Source: Endomicrobiia bacterium
GTDB lineage: Bacteria; Elusimicrobiota; Endomicrobiia; Endomicrobiales; Endomicrobiaceae
Direction: 5' to 3'
NCBI GenBank assembly: GCA_009776745.1
Contig: WRNH01000011.1
Span: forward strand, 1 to 37,214
DNA: 37,214 nucleotides
Part shown: one piece after another, positions 1 through 7,549 of the stretch
Numbering within the stretch: position 1 is the stretch's first letter
How the letters are laid out: each line of letters opens with the position of its first letter
Made by a program: the position numbers and the translations under genes
The notes under the pieces: generated by a model
Database searches by the model: none
The model's input: only the letters and a program-made list of their open reading frames with translations
Told to the model about the DNA's origin: nothing

Positions 1-1
1 A

Positions 2-997
2 TTATATGCCGCTGCCGCCGTAAAAGAAGCTTTGGATACGGCGGGTTTTAAAGAGGCGCCTGCAGGCACTTCTTTATTTTTAGGTTCGACGATAAGCAGT
101 ATGGAAACGTGGGTAAATTTTGCCGACAAATATAAAAAGAAAGAAATGGATTCCGTCAAAACAACCGTGGTGTTTCAGGTCATGAATCATTCGCCTTTGG
201 CAAATATCGCGCAGACATACGACATAAAAGGGCCGGGATTTGGAAACTCTGCGGCCTGCGCAACCGGACTTGCAAATGTCGGAATGGCATATCTTGCCAT
301 TATAAGCGGTTTTGCCGATAAAGCTTTGTGCGGCGGCACCGACGAATATCATCCGATCATGACAGCGTGTTTTTCAATAATGAATGCCGCAAGCCATAAA
401 TATAATGATAAGCCGGAACTTGCTTCACGCCCTTTTGACGCCGACAGATGCGGAATAGTATGTTCCGAAGGATGCGGCATGCTTTTTGTCGAATCTCTGG
501 AAAGCGCCTTAAAAAGAAATGCAAACATTTATGCCGAGATAATAGGTTTTGGCACGAATACGGAAACAAAAAGCATTTCCCATCCTTCGGCGCAATGCAT
601 AATAGAGTGCATGGATCTTGCTTTAAAAAATGCCGCATTATATCCGGAAGACGTAAATTTCATAAACGCGCACGCCACAAGCACGCTTGCCGGCGATATA
701 GAAGAAAGTAAAGCCATTGCTTCGGTTTTCGGCGGCAATAAACCGGTCAACAGTTTGAAAGGACATATAGGCCACACTATGGCCGCAAGCGGAAGCCTTG
801 AACTTATAGCGACGATAGATATGATGAACAGAAATAAATTTGCCGCTACGCTCAATCTTGAAAATGTCGACCCGGAATGCGCCGGCATAAAGCATATGCA
901 AAAAAACGAAGACCTTAACGTTAATATTTTTATGAAGAACAGTTTTGCCCTGGGAGGGACTAATTGTTCTTTGGTTGTGAGGAAATACAATAAATGA
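2..997 (+). CDS. Beta-ketoacyl-ACP synthase, FabF type (5' end outside window)
   Basis: Condensing enzyme that would extend an ACP-bound acyl chain by decarboxylative Claisen condensation. The reading frame is open from base 2, so roughly 75 N-terminal residues of a usual ~410-residue KAS II enzyme are missing; the TTG at 32 is not a believable start. The visible part has the nucleophile motif NSAACATG (Cys), the first catalytic His in NAHATSTLAGD and the second in KGHIGHTMAASG, so the triad looks intact. It is followed by an ACP, a PlsC-type acyltransferase and dehydratases, which fits the KS role (ApeO/ApeR-like) of aryl-polyene clusters rather than housekeeping FabF. Which APE ketosynthase it matches cannot be decided by eye. 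Seen: motifs and context. Inferred: pathway. Confidence 0.93.
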   Translation, partial: LYAAAAVKEALDTAGFKEAPAGTSLFLGSTISSMETWVNFADKYKKKEMDSVKTTVVFQVMNHSPLANIAQTYDIKGPGFGNSAACATGLANVGMAYLAIISGFADKALCGGTDEYHPIMTACFSIMNAASHKYNDKPELASRPFDADRCGIVCSEGCGMLFVESLESALKRNANIYAEIIGFGTNTETKSISHPSAQCIIECMDLALKNAALYPEDVNFINAHATSTLAGDIEESKAIASVFGGNKPVNSLKGHIGHTMAASGSLELIATIDMMNRNKFAATLNLENVDPECAGIKHMQKNEDLNVNIFMKNSFALGGTNCSLVVRKYNK

Positions 998-1000
998 AAA

Positions 1001-1122
1001 GAGTGGAGAGTGAAAAGTGAAGAGTGAAGATAATGTGTTTTCGCTTTGCGAAAACCTAATAGATAGGTTTCGGCAGAGCCGAAACACAATATTTCCACTC
1101 TTCACTTTTCACTTTGCCGTTA
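1001..1122. repeat. Heptad-arm palindromic element, copy 1 (GTGAAGA-type arms)
   Basis: The left arm is made of 7-nt units of the GTGAAAA/GTGAAGA kind (about 1003-1029). The right arm (about 1093-1115) is its complement (CTCTTCACTTTTCACTTT). Between them are hairpin A (stem TTTTCGC/GCGAAAA, 1038-1054, loop TTT) and hairpin B (TTTCGGC/GCCGAAA, 1068-1084, loop AGA), with outer GTG...CAC and inner CCT...AGG also pairing. The right end reads TTGCCGTTAAAGGGAG, so the Shine-Dalgarno of the next ACP gene starts where the element stops. It fills the gap between the ketosynthase stop and that gene. See the family finding. Confidence 0.88.
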
Positions 1123-1138
1123 AAGGGAGATATCAAAA

Positions 1139-1393
1139 ATGACGAGAGATGAGATCATCAGAGTTGTAAACGAAGCGCTTTGCAAAGAGTTTGAACTTGA
1201 TCCTGAGGTTATGAAGCCGGAAGCTAATTTTTTTACGGATCTGGGGCTGGACAGTCTTGACGCGGTCGATATGGTCATAGTTTTGGAGCAGGCTTTTAAA
1301 ATGAAACTTAGAACAAATTATGAAGTCGGAAAAATAATGACTCTTAACGATCTTTATAACTATATTGAAGATTTGATGAAACAAAATGGCTGA
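1139..1393 (+). CDS. Acyl carrier protein (84 aa)
   Basis: Small carrier protein that holds the growing chain on a 4'-phosphopantetheine arm. Seen: 84 residues, acidic, with the attachment motif DLGLDSLDAVDM, where Ser39 would be modified by a phosphopantetheinyl transferase. The start is ATG at 1139, preceded by AAAGGGAG about 9 nt upstream. It follows a ketosynthase and overlaps the next acyltransferase gene by 8 nt, so it is translated in one operon with them. It is a dedicated carrier of the APE-like cluster (ApeE/ApeF-like) by context. A second, different ACP lies at 11686. Confidence 0.94.
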   Translation: MTRDEIIRVVNEALCKEFELDPEVMKPEANFFTDLGLDSLDAVDMVIVLEQAFKMKLRTNYEVGKIMTLNDLYNYIEDLMKQNG

Positions 1394-2105
1394 TTTTTTA
1401 AAAAAAATTTATGCGTCTTTTTTTGCCGTTACGGTTTATGCGTGGCTGTTTATAGCCGGCTTTGCCGCGTATATTTATTTTTTTCTGACGGGTTATAAAG
1501 AAAAGCAGATTAGAATTTTTTTGTACGCGCAGGGAAAAATTATTCAGGCGGCGATAGTTTTCGCTTCGGGGTTTAATAAAAAAATTATAAAATGTCCGCT
1601 GCCGGAAAAACCTTCCGTGCTTGTGGCAAATCATCCTTCTACGTATGACACTTTTGTTTTTCATTCATTTAACATAATCAATTTCGTCTGCATAGCAAAA
1701 GGATGGCCGTTCCGTATACTTTTTTACGGAAAATTTATAGAGCGCGCAGGTTATATAAATTCTGACAATAAAACCGCCGGACAGATAATTGATCTTGCCA
1801 AAGAAAAGTTAAATCAGGGGCTTCACGTGGCGATTTTTCCGGAAGGCACAAGGCAGAAAAAAACCGGACGGTTCCGTTCGCTTGCTTTTGCCTTGGCGAT
1901 AGCGGCGGACACTTATGTTGTCCCTTTTGCCATAAAAGGTCTTGAAGAAATGCTTCCTCCGGGGAAATATATGCCGACATACAGCCCTATAGTATACAAA
2001 CAGCTTCCGGCCGTTTACGCAGGCGATTTTAATTATGAAGCCGGCGATCTGCGAATGGCAAAATATGTAAAGGAGTCTATAACGGAGGAGTTAAAAAATG
2101 TCTGA
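1386..2105 (+). CDS. 1-acyl-glycerol-3-phosphate-type acyltransferase (PlsC family, ApeD-like)
   Basis: Inner-membrane acyltransferase of the LPLAT/PlsC family, 239 aa. Near the N-terminus is a hydrophobic anchor (about residues 10-36). The catalytic HX4D box is seen in ANHPSTYDTF and the acceptor-binding box in FPEGTRQKK. APE clusters commonly carry a lysophospholipid-acyltransferase-like gene (ApeD) thought to help attach the polyene to a lipid anchor; that role is inferred from position. Its ATG overlaps the ACP stop (ATGGCTGA), so translation is probably coupled. Its own 3' end overlaps the start of the truncated ORF at 2098. Confidence 0.88.
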   Translation: MADFLKKIYASFFAVTVYAWLFIAGFAAYIYFFLTGYKEKQIRIFLYAQGKIIQAAIVFASGFNKKIIKCPLPEKPSVLVANHPSTYDTFVFHSFNIINFVCIAKGWPFRILFYGKFIERAGYINSDNKTAGQIIDLAKEKLNQGLHVAIFPEGTRQKKTGRFRSLAFALAIAADTYVVPFAIKGLEEMLPPGKYMPTYSPIVYKQLPAVYAGDFNYEAGDLRMAKYVKESITEELKNV

Positions 2106-2190
2106 AATAAAACGATTTTTGTTTGCGTTTTCGATCGTTTTTTTCATGACTGTTAATATCTATTCCGCCGGAGCTCCTCTCAGCTTCTAA
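2098..2190 (+). pseudogene. Truncated signal-peptide ORF (30 aa)
   Basis: A 30-codon ORF that starts with ATG overlapping the acyltransferase stop (ATGTCTGA) and has a very strong Shine-Dalgarno (GGAGGAG, 2084-2090). It encodes a Lys/Arg N-terminus, a hydrophobic core (FLFAFSIVFFMTVNIYSAG) and then only a few residues before TAA. The initiation signals and signal peptide look real, but no mature protein follows. The stop falls where the pyrimidine/purine-rich repeat at about 2171 begins. I infer that a secreted-protein gene was cut by the repeat, and that the secreted protein at 2432 may be its replacement or its displaced remainder. An alternative is a short leader peptide. Confidence 0.5.
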
Positions 2191-2424
2191 AAGAAAAGTC
2201 GATGTTATAATAAAAGACAGAAGGTGAGAAGATGGGATGTTGGGAAAAGACAGAAAAGGCAGAGGATGAGAAGATGGGATGTTGGGAAGGTGGGCAAAGA
2301 CAAGGGCAACGACAAAGAAGAAACGACCACAGCTCCTCTCAACTTCTCCGCTTCCCACCCTCTCACCTTCTAGAAAGCTCCTCTGAGCATCTCAGCCTCC
2401 CAACTTCTCAGCTTCCAAAAAGGA
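2171..2424. repeat. Purine/pyrimidine heptad repeat tract, palindromic
   Basis: The left half is purine-rich with near-repeats such as GGTGAGAAGATGGGATGTTGG, cut here: GATGAGAAGATGGGATGTTG recurs at about 2229-2246 and 2267-2286. The right half (about 2331-2416) is pyrimidine-rich (CTTCTCAGCTTCC, CTCCCAACTTCTCAG), complementary in kind to the left. The units are 7 nt, as in the AACGGCA-type elements. The right end runs straight into AAAAAGGAG, the ribosome site of the next gene. Related right ends lie before the genes at 19041 (AAGCTTCTAAAAAGGA) and 26508 (GAGCTTCCAAAAGAGGA). Confidence 0.7.
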
Positions 2425-2431
2425 GATGAAA

Positions 2432-2824
2432 ATGAAAAAAATTTTAGTTTTATCGTTTATGTTGTTTTTCTGCGGTTCGGCTGTTTTTGCGGCCAGCAGA
2501 ACGGCGGATATTGTCAATACCGCTTTAGCCGTAAAAGATGTCAAAACTCTTCACAAAGCCATAATAAAGGGCTGTGAAGAACGCGGCTGGATACCTGTTA
2601 AAACCGGCGACAATGAAATAACCGCGACTTTAGACACAAGAGGACATCAGGTTATCGTCAAAATTACTTATAACAATAACGGTTATCGGATAACCCACAA
2701 AGACAGCAAAAACATGAGCTATAATCCGCAAAAAAACACGATACATCCTAAATATAACCAATGGACGGCAAATTTGGATAGAAGCATAAAAACAAATGTA
2801 AATTTCAGAAAGGATATGGAATAA
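2432..2824 (+). CDS. Small secreted protein of unknown function
   Basis: About 130 aa with a clean signal peptide (MKKILVLSFMLFFCGSAVFAAS, cleaved after AFA). I prefer ATG 2432 over 2426 because AGGAG (2421-2425) would touch the earlier ATG but sits 6 nt before the later one. The mature part has the pattern DSKNMSY...IHPKYNQW...NLD. This resembles a small periplasmic/lipoprotein family seen in many Gram-negatives, whose biochemical role I do not know. It has no Cys lipobox. It lies 2 nt before the next dehydratase gene, so it is co-transcribed with the APE-like cluster. Confidence 0.75.
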   Translation: MKKILVLSFMLFFCGSAVFAASRTADIVNTALAVKDVKTLHKAIIKGCEERGWIPVKTGDNEITATLDTRGHQVIVKITYNNNGYRITHKDSKNMSYNPQKNTIHPKYNQWTANLDRSIKTNVNFRKDME

Positions 2825-2826
2825 AG

Positions 2827-3252
2827 GTGGATCTCAAAGATTTTAATTTAAAAGATTTTATGCTCCATAAGCCGCCGATGCTGCTTGTCGATAAAGTTTT
2901 GGAAAAAAGCGAAAAACAGGCAAAAACTTCTTTTTTAGCCGGTAAAGAATGCATATTTTTAAATGAAAACGGAGTTTTGGCAAGGCCTGCGCTTATAGAA
3001 ATTGCGGCGCAGTCTTTCGCGGCAGCCGATATTTTTCAAAAAACTGCGGATGGCAAAAAACTTTCGAAAGGTTTTCTTGCAAGCGTCAGGGATTTTCAGT
3101 TTTATTCGGACGCGAAATCCGGCGATGAAATAATTTGTTCAATAAAAGAAACAAACGAGATAGCTCAGCTGCATGTAGTGGAGGTTGAACTTTTTATAAA
3201 TGATGCCCGTATAGCGCGCGGAGAACTCAGAATTTTCGAACTTACTGAGTAA
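2827..3252 (+). CDS. Hotdog 3-hydroxyacyl-ACP dehydratase (ApeP-like)
   Basis: Predicted to remove water from 3-hydroxyacyl-ACP to give the conjugated enoyl unit. 141 aa, single hotdog fold. It resembles the ApeP type rather than FabZ: FMLHKPPMLLVDKV near the N-terminus (His-containing loop) and ARPALIEIAAQSFAAAD as the central helix, where the acidic Glu sits. The GTG start at 2827 is 2 nt after the preceding stop, and an upstream AAAGGA (about 2810) can serve as ribosome site. With the FabZ-like protein at 7192, the cluster has two dehydratases, as aryl-polyene clusters do. Confidence 0.82.
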   Translation: MDLKDFNLKDFMLHKPPMLLVDKVLEKSEKQAKTSFLAGKECIFLNENGVLARPALIEIAAQSFAAADIFQKTADGKKLSKGFLASVRDFQFYSDAKSGDEIICSIKETNEIAQLHVVEVELFINDARIARGELRIFELTE

Positions 3253-3255
3253 AAA

Positions 3256-3512
3256 ATGACAGAGACGCTAAACGAATTGCCGTCATACATTGCAGCTGCA
3301 TCTTTACAAATAATGCGGGCGGACTTAATTTTACAATAATAGCGCCGTCTTTTGCTTTATCCCTTAAACTTACTTTGAAAAAAGCGGTAAATTAAAAATT
3401 GAATGGACTGATATGACAAAAGCATTTGCTTTCATTTTCATTATAAATGCGATTGCATTTTTTGCCATGCCAAAATTTTTGAGGATTATTGTCAAAGCGC
3501 TTATACCATAGG
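3256..3512 (+). pseudogene. Possible decayed gene remnant
   Basis: This stretch has no single open frame, but protein-like pieces run in succession. From ATG 3256 comes a 27-codon ORF. It is followed in another frame by a piece ending FALSLKLTLKK. After one more shift at an A-run near 3377 comes SGKLKIEWTDMTKAFAF, leading into a hydrophobic segment (FIFIINAIAFFAMPKF) that stops at 3512. The pieces join naturally if one or two indels are restored, which suggests a frameshifted gene whose 3' end abuts the LolA-like gene. I do not recognise the family. Chance is a real alternative. Confidence 0.35.
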
Positions 3513-4178
3513 AACCTTATTTTGAATAAAATATTTACTGCGGCATTGCCGCCATTGCAGGAAGCGTTATCGACGAAAAAATCCATATTAACGGCTGCGT
3601 CCTTAATGCTTTTTTTAATATTTTTCACATATTCGTTTTGCGCGGCGCAAAGCGCGCCTGAAAAAGATTTGTCCGCGTTTTCTTCGGTAAGCGCTATAGA
3701 AAGCAGATTTTATATGGCAAAATATGTTTCCATAGCCGATAAACCTTTGACAAGCGAAGGGAAATTTTATTTTCAAAGGCCGGACAAACTTTATTGGGAA
3801 TACGAAACGCCTTATTCTTACGGCTTTATAATTTCCGAAGGCAAAACTTTATCATGGCAAGATAAAGACGGCGTAAAAGAAACTAAAGATATAACAAAAC
3901 AGCCGGCCGCAAAAGAAATGGCAAATCAGCTTTATACTTTTGTTTCTATGGACACGGACAAAATATCCAAAGTATATACGGTCGAACATTTTGAAGAAGG
4001 CATAATTTTATATCCTAAAAACCAGTCAAAAAAACAGATGATACAAGACATTAAAATATATTTCGCGGATGATATTGCCGCGGTAAGGGAAGTTGTTATC
4101 GCGGAACGTTCGGGAGATAAAACCGTGATAACTTTTACGGAAACAAAAATAGACGATAAAACTGAATTTGCGAATTGA
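3489..4178 (+). CDS. LolA-like outer-membrane lipoprotein carrier homologue (ApeL-like)
   Basis: Periplasmic carrier-like protein that in APE clusters is thought to move the lipid-linked product, or a lipoprotein, toward the outer membrane. After a signal peptide (KKSILTAASLMLFLIFF...CAAQS) it shows the LolA pattern: FSSVSAIESRFYMAKYVS, then GKFYFQRPDKLYWEYETPY (short hydrophobic beta-strands), then a C-terminal half with IKIYFADD. The start is doubtful. TTG 3489 has GAGG upstream but leaves about 29 residues before the Lys-Lys of the signal peptide. At the natural place (about 3577) the codon is ACG, preceded by GGAAG, so a lost ATG is possible. Next is the MMPL exporter. Confidence 0.78.
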   Translation: MSKRLYHRNLILNKIFTAALPPLQEALSTKKSILTAASLMLFLIFFTYSFCAAQSAPEKDLSAFSSVSAIESRFYMAKYVSIADKPLTSEGKFYFQRPDKLYWEYETPYSYGFIISEGKTLSWQDKDGVKETKDITKQPAAKEMANQLYTFVSMDTDKISKVYTVEHFEEGIILYPKNQSKKQMIQDIKIYFADDIAAVREVVIAERSGDKTVITFTETKIDDKTEFAN

Positions 4179-4260
4179 GTAAAAACTTATAAAATGTTTT
4201 GGCTTTGCCCAAACACATGCGCTTATAACCCGTCATTCGTAATTTTTTTAGGAAATTTGA

Positions 4261-7041
4261 GTGCCATTTGATATTTCATTTATCAACAGCCATAAAAAAA
4301 TTTATCTTGCCGCGATTTTTCTTTTTTTTGCAGCGGCGGCTTTATTGCTTTCGCAGATAAAACTCAGAGAAGACATTTCTGAAATGCTTCCTTCCGTTTT
4401 GAAAGAAGAGCTGCGGCTTTTTCAAAATTCTCCTTTATCCGGAAAAACTTTTGTAGTCGTTAAAAGTCCGCAAGAAGAAGAAACCCTGGAATCGGCGGAT
4501 ATTATTTCGCATGCGTTTATTGAAGACGGCGGTTTAGGTCTCTCAACTTTAAAAACCGACGGAGATTTTATACTTGCTTATTATTATTTTGCCCCGCGTT
4601 TATGGAATAAAGAGTTTGCCGAAAAAATTGAGAATCTGGCAGAGCCGGAAGCCGTAAGAGCAAAAATGGAAGAAAATTATAAAGTTTTGCTTTCTCCCGC
4701 CGGCACATTTATGAAAGAATTCATTACCGCCGACCCTTTGGGAATGATTCCTGTTTTTGCCAAAGAGCTTAAAAATTTAAACCTCGGCAGCTCTCTTGAA
4801 ACAAAAAACGGTTATATCTCTTCGCCCGACGGAAAAAAAATACTTTTGATATTTGATTCTCCGGAAAATTCTCTTGACGGCGCGCATGCAAAAAAAATCA
4901 ATGAAGCTTTTAAAACAATAAAAAAAGAAATTCCGGAAAGTTCCGAAGCTTTTTTGATGGGCGCCGTAAGATATACAAACGAAAATAGCGAAATTATAGC
5001 TAATGACATAAAAAGGATTTTGCCGATTTCTTCGTTTTTTATGCTGGCTCTTTTTCTGATCTTTTTAAGGACAAAAAAAGCGCTTTTAATTTATATTGTT
5101 CCCGCTGCCGTTATGTCCGTGGCGGCTGTCGCGGTTTTCTTTTGGTTCGGAGGCATTTCCGGCATTACGATAGGTTTCGGTTCGGTTCTCATGGGTTTAT
5201 CCATAGATTATTCGGCATACATGTATTTTGCGCTGAAAAGTTCAAAAGAACAAGACCGTTTTTTAACCGCGCGTAAAATGGTAAAGCCTATTACCGTAAG
5301 CGCGGTTACTTCAATAATAGTTTTTTCCTTATTGTTTTTTTCATCGATATCATTGTTCCGCCAGATTTCCTTATTTTCTGCAGCCGGTCTTGCTGCCGCG
5401 CTTTTTTTGGCGCTGTTTGTCGCGCCGTTTATTTTTGATTGCGGCGGCGATGGAGCCTGTACACGAGCGTATAAATCGGGGGAATCAACAGCAAAGACAA
5501 AAGCAGAAGAATCTGTTATTCCCGAAAACACTGATCGGAAATCTGACGCTGCAGGGCTGCCGTCGTTTAGTCCGGCTGCGGCTGCCGTTATAATAGCGAT
5601 TATTTTTGCTGCGGCTGCCGTAAGTTTTAAGTTTGTTGATTTTAACGCTTCCCTTGATTCTGTAAATACGGTGTCAAAGCAGTTTGAGTACGATAGAGCT
5701 GAGTTTGAAAACCTTACCGGAGGCGCGCACAGCGGCAGCGGTTTCTTTTTTGTTTTCGGAGACACCGTTGAAGAAACGCTTCAGAATAATGAACGGGTTT
5801 CTTCGCAAAACGAAAATATTCTTCAGCTTGCCGGACTGTACCCTTCGCAAAAAACTTCCGGCGAAAATCTGGCTGAGTGGAAAAAATTCTGGGATGCGCA
5901 AAAAATAGAAAAAATTAAAAAAGAAATTGAAGATTTCTCAAAGTTAAAAAACCTTAAACCGGAGATATTCAATCCCTTTTACGAATTTCTTAAAACCGGA
6001 GAATCGGCCGCGGAAGGATCTCAAATTTCTTTAAATGATATTTATAATCCTTTGATAAAACACAATGACGGCTTTGCGTTTGTCAATATAGTTCCGGAAA
6101 ACGCGGTAATAACGGAAACGGAAGGAATAAAAACATTTTTTATTTCTAACGCGGTTTTACAGAAAAAAATAGCTTCAAATATCAAAGGCAATATTGCCGC
6201 CGTTACGGCTATACTTATAATAAGCGTCTTTTTTATTTTAATTTTATGGTTAAAAAAGGTACAATTTGCTCTAGCCGCTTTGGCCGCCCCTCTATGCGGG
6301 ATAGGCGTATTTTTAGTTGCGGCTGCTGTTTTCGGCATAGAAGTTAATTTGTTCGGTTTGTTTGCCGTGCCTTTGCTTATAGGACTGGGAATAGATTACG
6401 GCATTTTTATAATATACCGGCAGAAAGGAGAAACAAAACTTCATCCGACAAAAGCGGTTATTGTGGCGGCCGTTTCAACGATAATAGGTTTCGGATCGCT
6501 GATGGCTGCCGGACATAAAGTTTTGTTTATGATAGGATTTATGGTATTTACGGGAATTTTGACGGCAATAATAATAAGCGTGTTTGTGCTGCCTTCGCTT
6601 TTAAAAGGCGTTAAGAAAACTCTGCCGCTTTTGCTGCTTATATGCCTTATGCCTTTTGCCGGCTGCGCGACAGTCGGAGTGAAATATAATGTCAAAGAAC
6701 CGCCGCTTCTTTCAGTTGATAATGCGGATACGGCGATGTTTTACGGTTCGTATATGGACGATTTTAATTTCAGGGCTATTTCAAGAACAGAACCCGACGG
6801 GTACAGAATAGTCATAATGAGCGACCTCGGCATAAAAATGCAAGACATGAAAATTAAGAAAAATGAAGATACGGACATATACTTTTATATTGAATATATG
6901 CCTAAAGAAGTCGTTGAAAATTTTGCCGCGTTTTTTAAAGAGTATTATTTTTTCGAAGAAAAACCGAACATAAGGAAAGATGCGGCGACAATATATTATT
7001 TTAAAAACCAACATGCGATAGTGTGGGTGAAGAAAATATAA
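4261..7041 (+). CDS. MMPL/RND-family exporter fused to a lipoprotein-like domain (ApeM-ApeN-like)
   Basis: Inner-membrane exporter of 926 aa with two MMPL repeats. Each has an N-terminal TM helix, a periplasmic domain and a TM bundle bearing the family signature (GLSIDYSAYMYF about residue 317; GLGIDYGIFIIY about residue 709). MMPL proteins of APE clusters (ApeM) are usually about 770 aa. Here the frame continues through a hydrophobic segment (TLPLLLLICLMPFAGC) with a lipobox-like FAGC at Cys802, then about 125 soluble residues. That resembles a DUF3261/ApeN lipoprotein, normally a separate gene. I see no good start codon for a separate ORF. The start is GTG 4261 after TTAGGAAA. Exporter assignment is sure; the ApeN match of the tail is inferred. 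Confidence 0.9.
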   Translation: MPFDISFINSHKKIYLAAIFLFFAAAALLLSQIKLREDISEMLPSVLKEELRLFQNSPLSGKTFVVVKSPQEEETLESADIISHAFIEDGGLGLSTLKTDGDFILAYYYFAPRLWNKEFAEKIENLAEPEAVRAKMEENYKVLLSPAGTFMKEFITADPLGMIPVFAKELKNLNLGSSLETKNGYISSPDGKKILLIFDSPENSLDGAHAKKINEAFKTIKKEIPESSEAFLMGAVRYTNENSEIIANDIKRILPISSFFMLALFLIFLRTKKALLIYIVPAAVMSVAAVAVFFWFGGISGITIGFGSVLMGLSIDYSAYMYFALKSSKEQDRFLTARKMVKPITVSAVTSIIVFSLLFFSSISLFRQISLFSAAGLAAALFLALFVAPFIFDCGGDGACTRAYKSGESTAKTKAEESVIPENTDRKSDAAGLPSFSPAAAAVIIAIIFAAAAVSFKFVDFNASLDSVNTVSKQFEYDRAEFENLTGGAHSGSGFFFVFGDTVEETLQNNERVSSQNENILQLAGLYPSQKTSGENLAEWKKFWDAQKIEKIKKEIEDFSKLKNLKPEIFNPFYEFLKTGESAAEGSQISLNDIYNPLIKHNDGFAFVNIVPENAVITETEGIKTFFISNAVLQKKIASNIKGNIAAVTAILIISVFFILILWLKKVQFALAALAAPLCGIGVFLVAAAVFGIEVNLFGLFAVPLLIGLGIDYGIFIIYRQKGETKLHPTKAVIVAAVSTIIGFGSLMAAGHKVLFMIGFMVFTGILTAIIISVFVLPSLLKGVKKTLPLLLLICLMPFAGCATVGVKYNVKEPPLLSVDNADTAMFYGSYMDDFNFRAISRTEPDGYRIVIMSDLGIKMQDMKIKKNEDTDIYFYIEYMPKEVVENFAAFFKEYYFFEEKPNIRKDAATIYYFKNQHAIVWVKKI

Positions 7042-7051
7042 AATAGAGGAC

Positions 7052-7191
7052 AGGTAATAAGTAATAGGTAAAAGATTTTGGTGTTTTCGTCTTGCGAAAA
7101 CCTAAAATAAATTTCGTTTCGGCAATCCTGCGGCTGCGCTCAGGACAGCCGCCGAAACACAACACCTATTACCTATTGCCTATTACTTGTT
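7052..7191. repeat. Heptad-arm palindromic element, copy 2 (GTAATAG-type arms)
   Basis: The left arm has GTAATAA/GTAATAG/GTAAAAG units from 7053; the right arm (about 7165-7190) is the complement (CCTATTACCTATTGCC). Hairpin A is imperfect (TTTTCG/GCGAAAA). Hairpin B (GTTTCGGC...GCCGAAAC) carries a longer head with a nested CCTG/CAGG stem (about 7121-7152). No AACGGCA terminus is left at either end. It fills the gap between the exporter gene and the dehydratase ATG at 7192, which directly follows the right arm. Confidence 0.85.
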
Positions 7192-7542
7192 ATGATAACA
7201 GTCGATCAGGCTATAAGATCATCTTTTATAAAAAAAGAAAATAATATATTTTCTTTTTTTATAGATAAAAATTTTCCGGCATTTGAAGGACATTTTCCGG
7301 GCGCGCCTCTTTTGCCCGGGATAGCGCAGATAGAAATAGCGTTATTTTGCATTAGTCGGATTTTAGGCAAAAACGTTTGCATTGCGGAAATTAAAAAAGC
7401 CAAATTTGCAAACCCCGTGCTTCCTGCTGCGGAAATTTTTGTTTCCGTTACGGAAAATACGCCGTATTACGGCATATTGATAAAAGATGAAAAAAAAACA
7501 TATGCTCAAATATCTATGAGCGTTGACAATTCCGCAGAATAA
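7192..7542 (+). CDS. FabZ-like 3-hydroxyacyl-ACP dehydratase (ApeI-like)
   Basis: Hotdog-fold dehydratase, 116 aa. The diagnostic FabA/FabZ box FEGHFPGAPLLPGIAQIE (residues about 27-44) is present with its active-site His. The matching acidic residue is at the IEIA helix. It is shorter than FabZ (~145 aa) and lacks the C-terminal strand extension, as ApeI proteins do. It is predicted to dehydrate the polyene intermediates on the cluster ACPs together with the hotdog protein at 2827. The ATG lies against the right end of a palindromic element and has no clear Shine-Dalgarno, which may lower its translation. The thioesterase gene starts 7 nt after its stop. Confidence 0.87.
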   Translation: MITVDQAIRSSFIKKENNIFSFFIDKNFPAFEGHFPGAPLLPGIAQIEIALFCISRILGKNVCIAEIKKAKFANPVLPAAEIFVSVTENTPYYGILIKDEKKTYAQISMSVDNSAE

Positions 7543-7549
7543 GGAAAAT

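Noticed and set aside
638-1105. Minus-strand ORFs across the ketosynthase end and element
   Set aside because: They are shadows of the ketosynthase coding strand running into the repeat and have no protein-like motifs.
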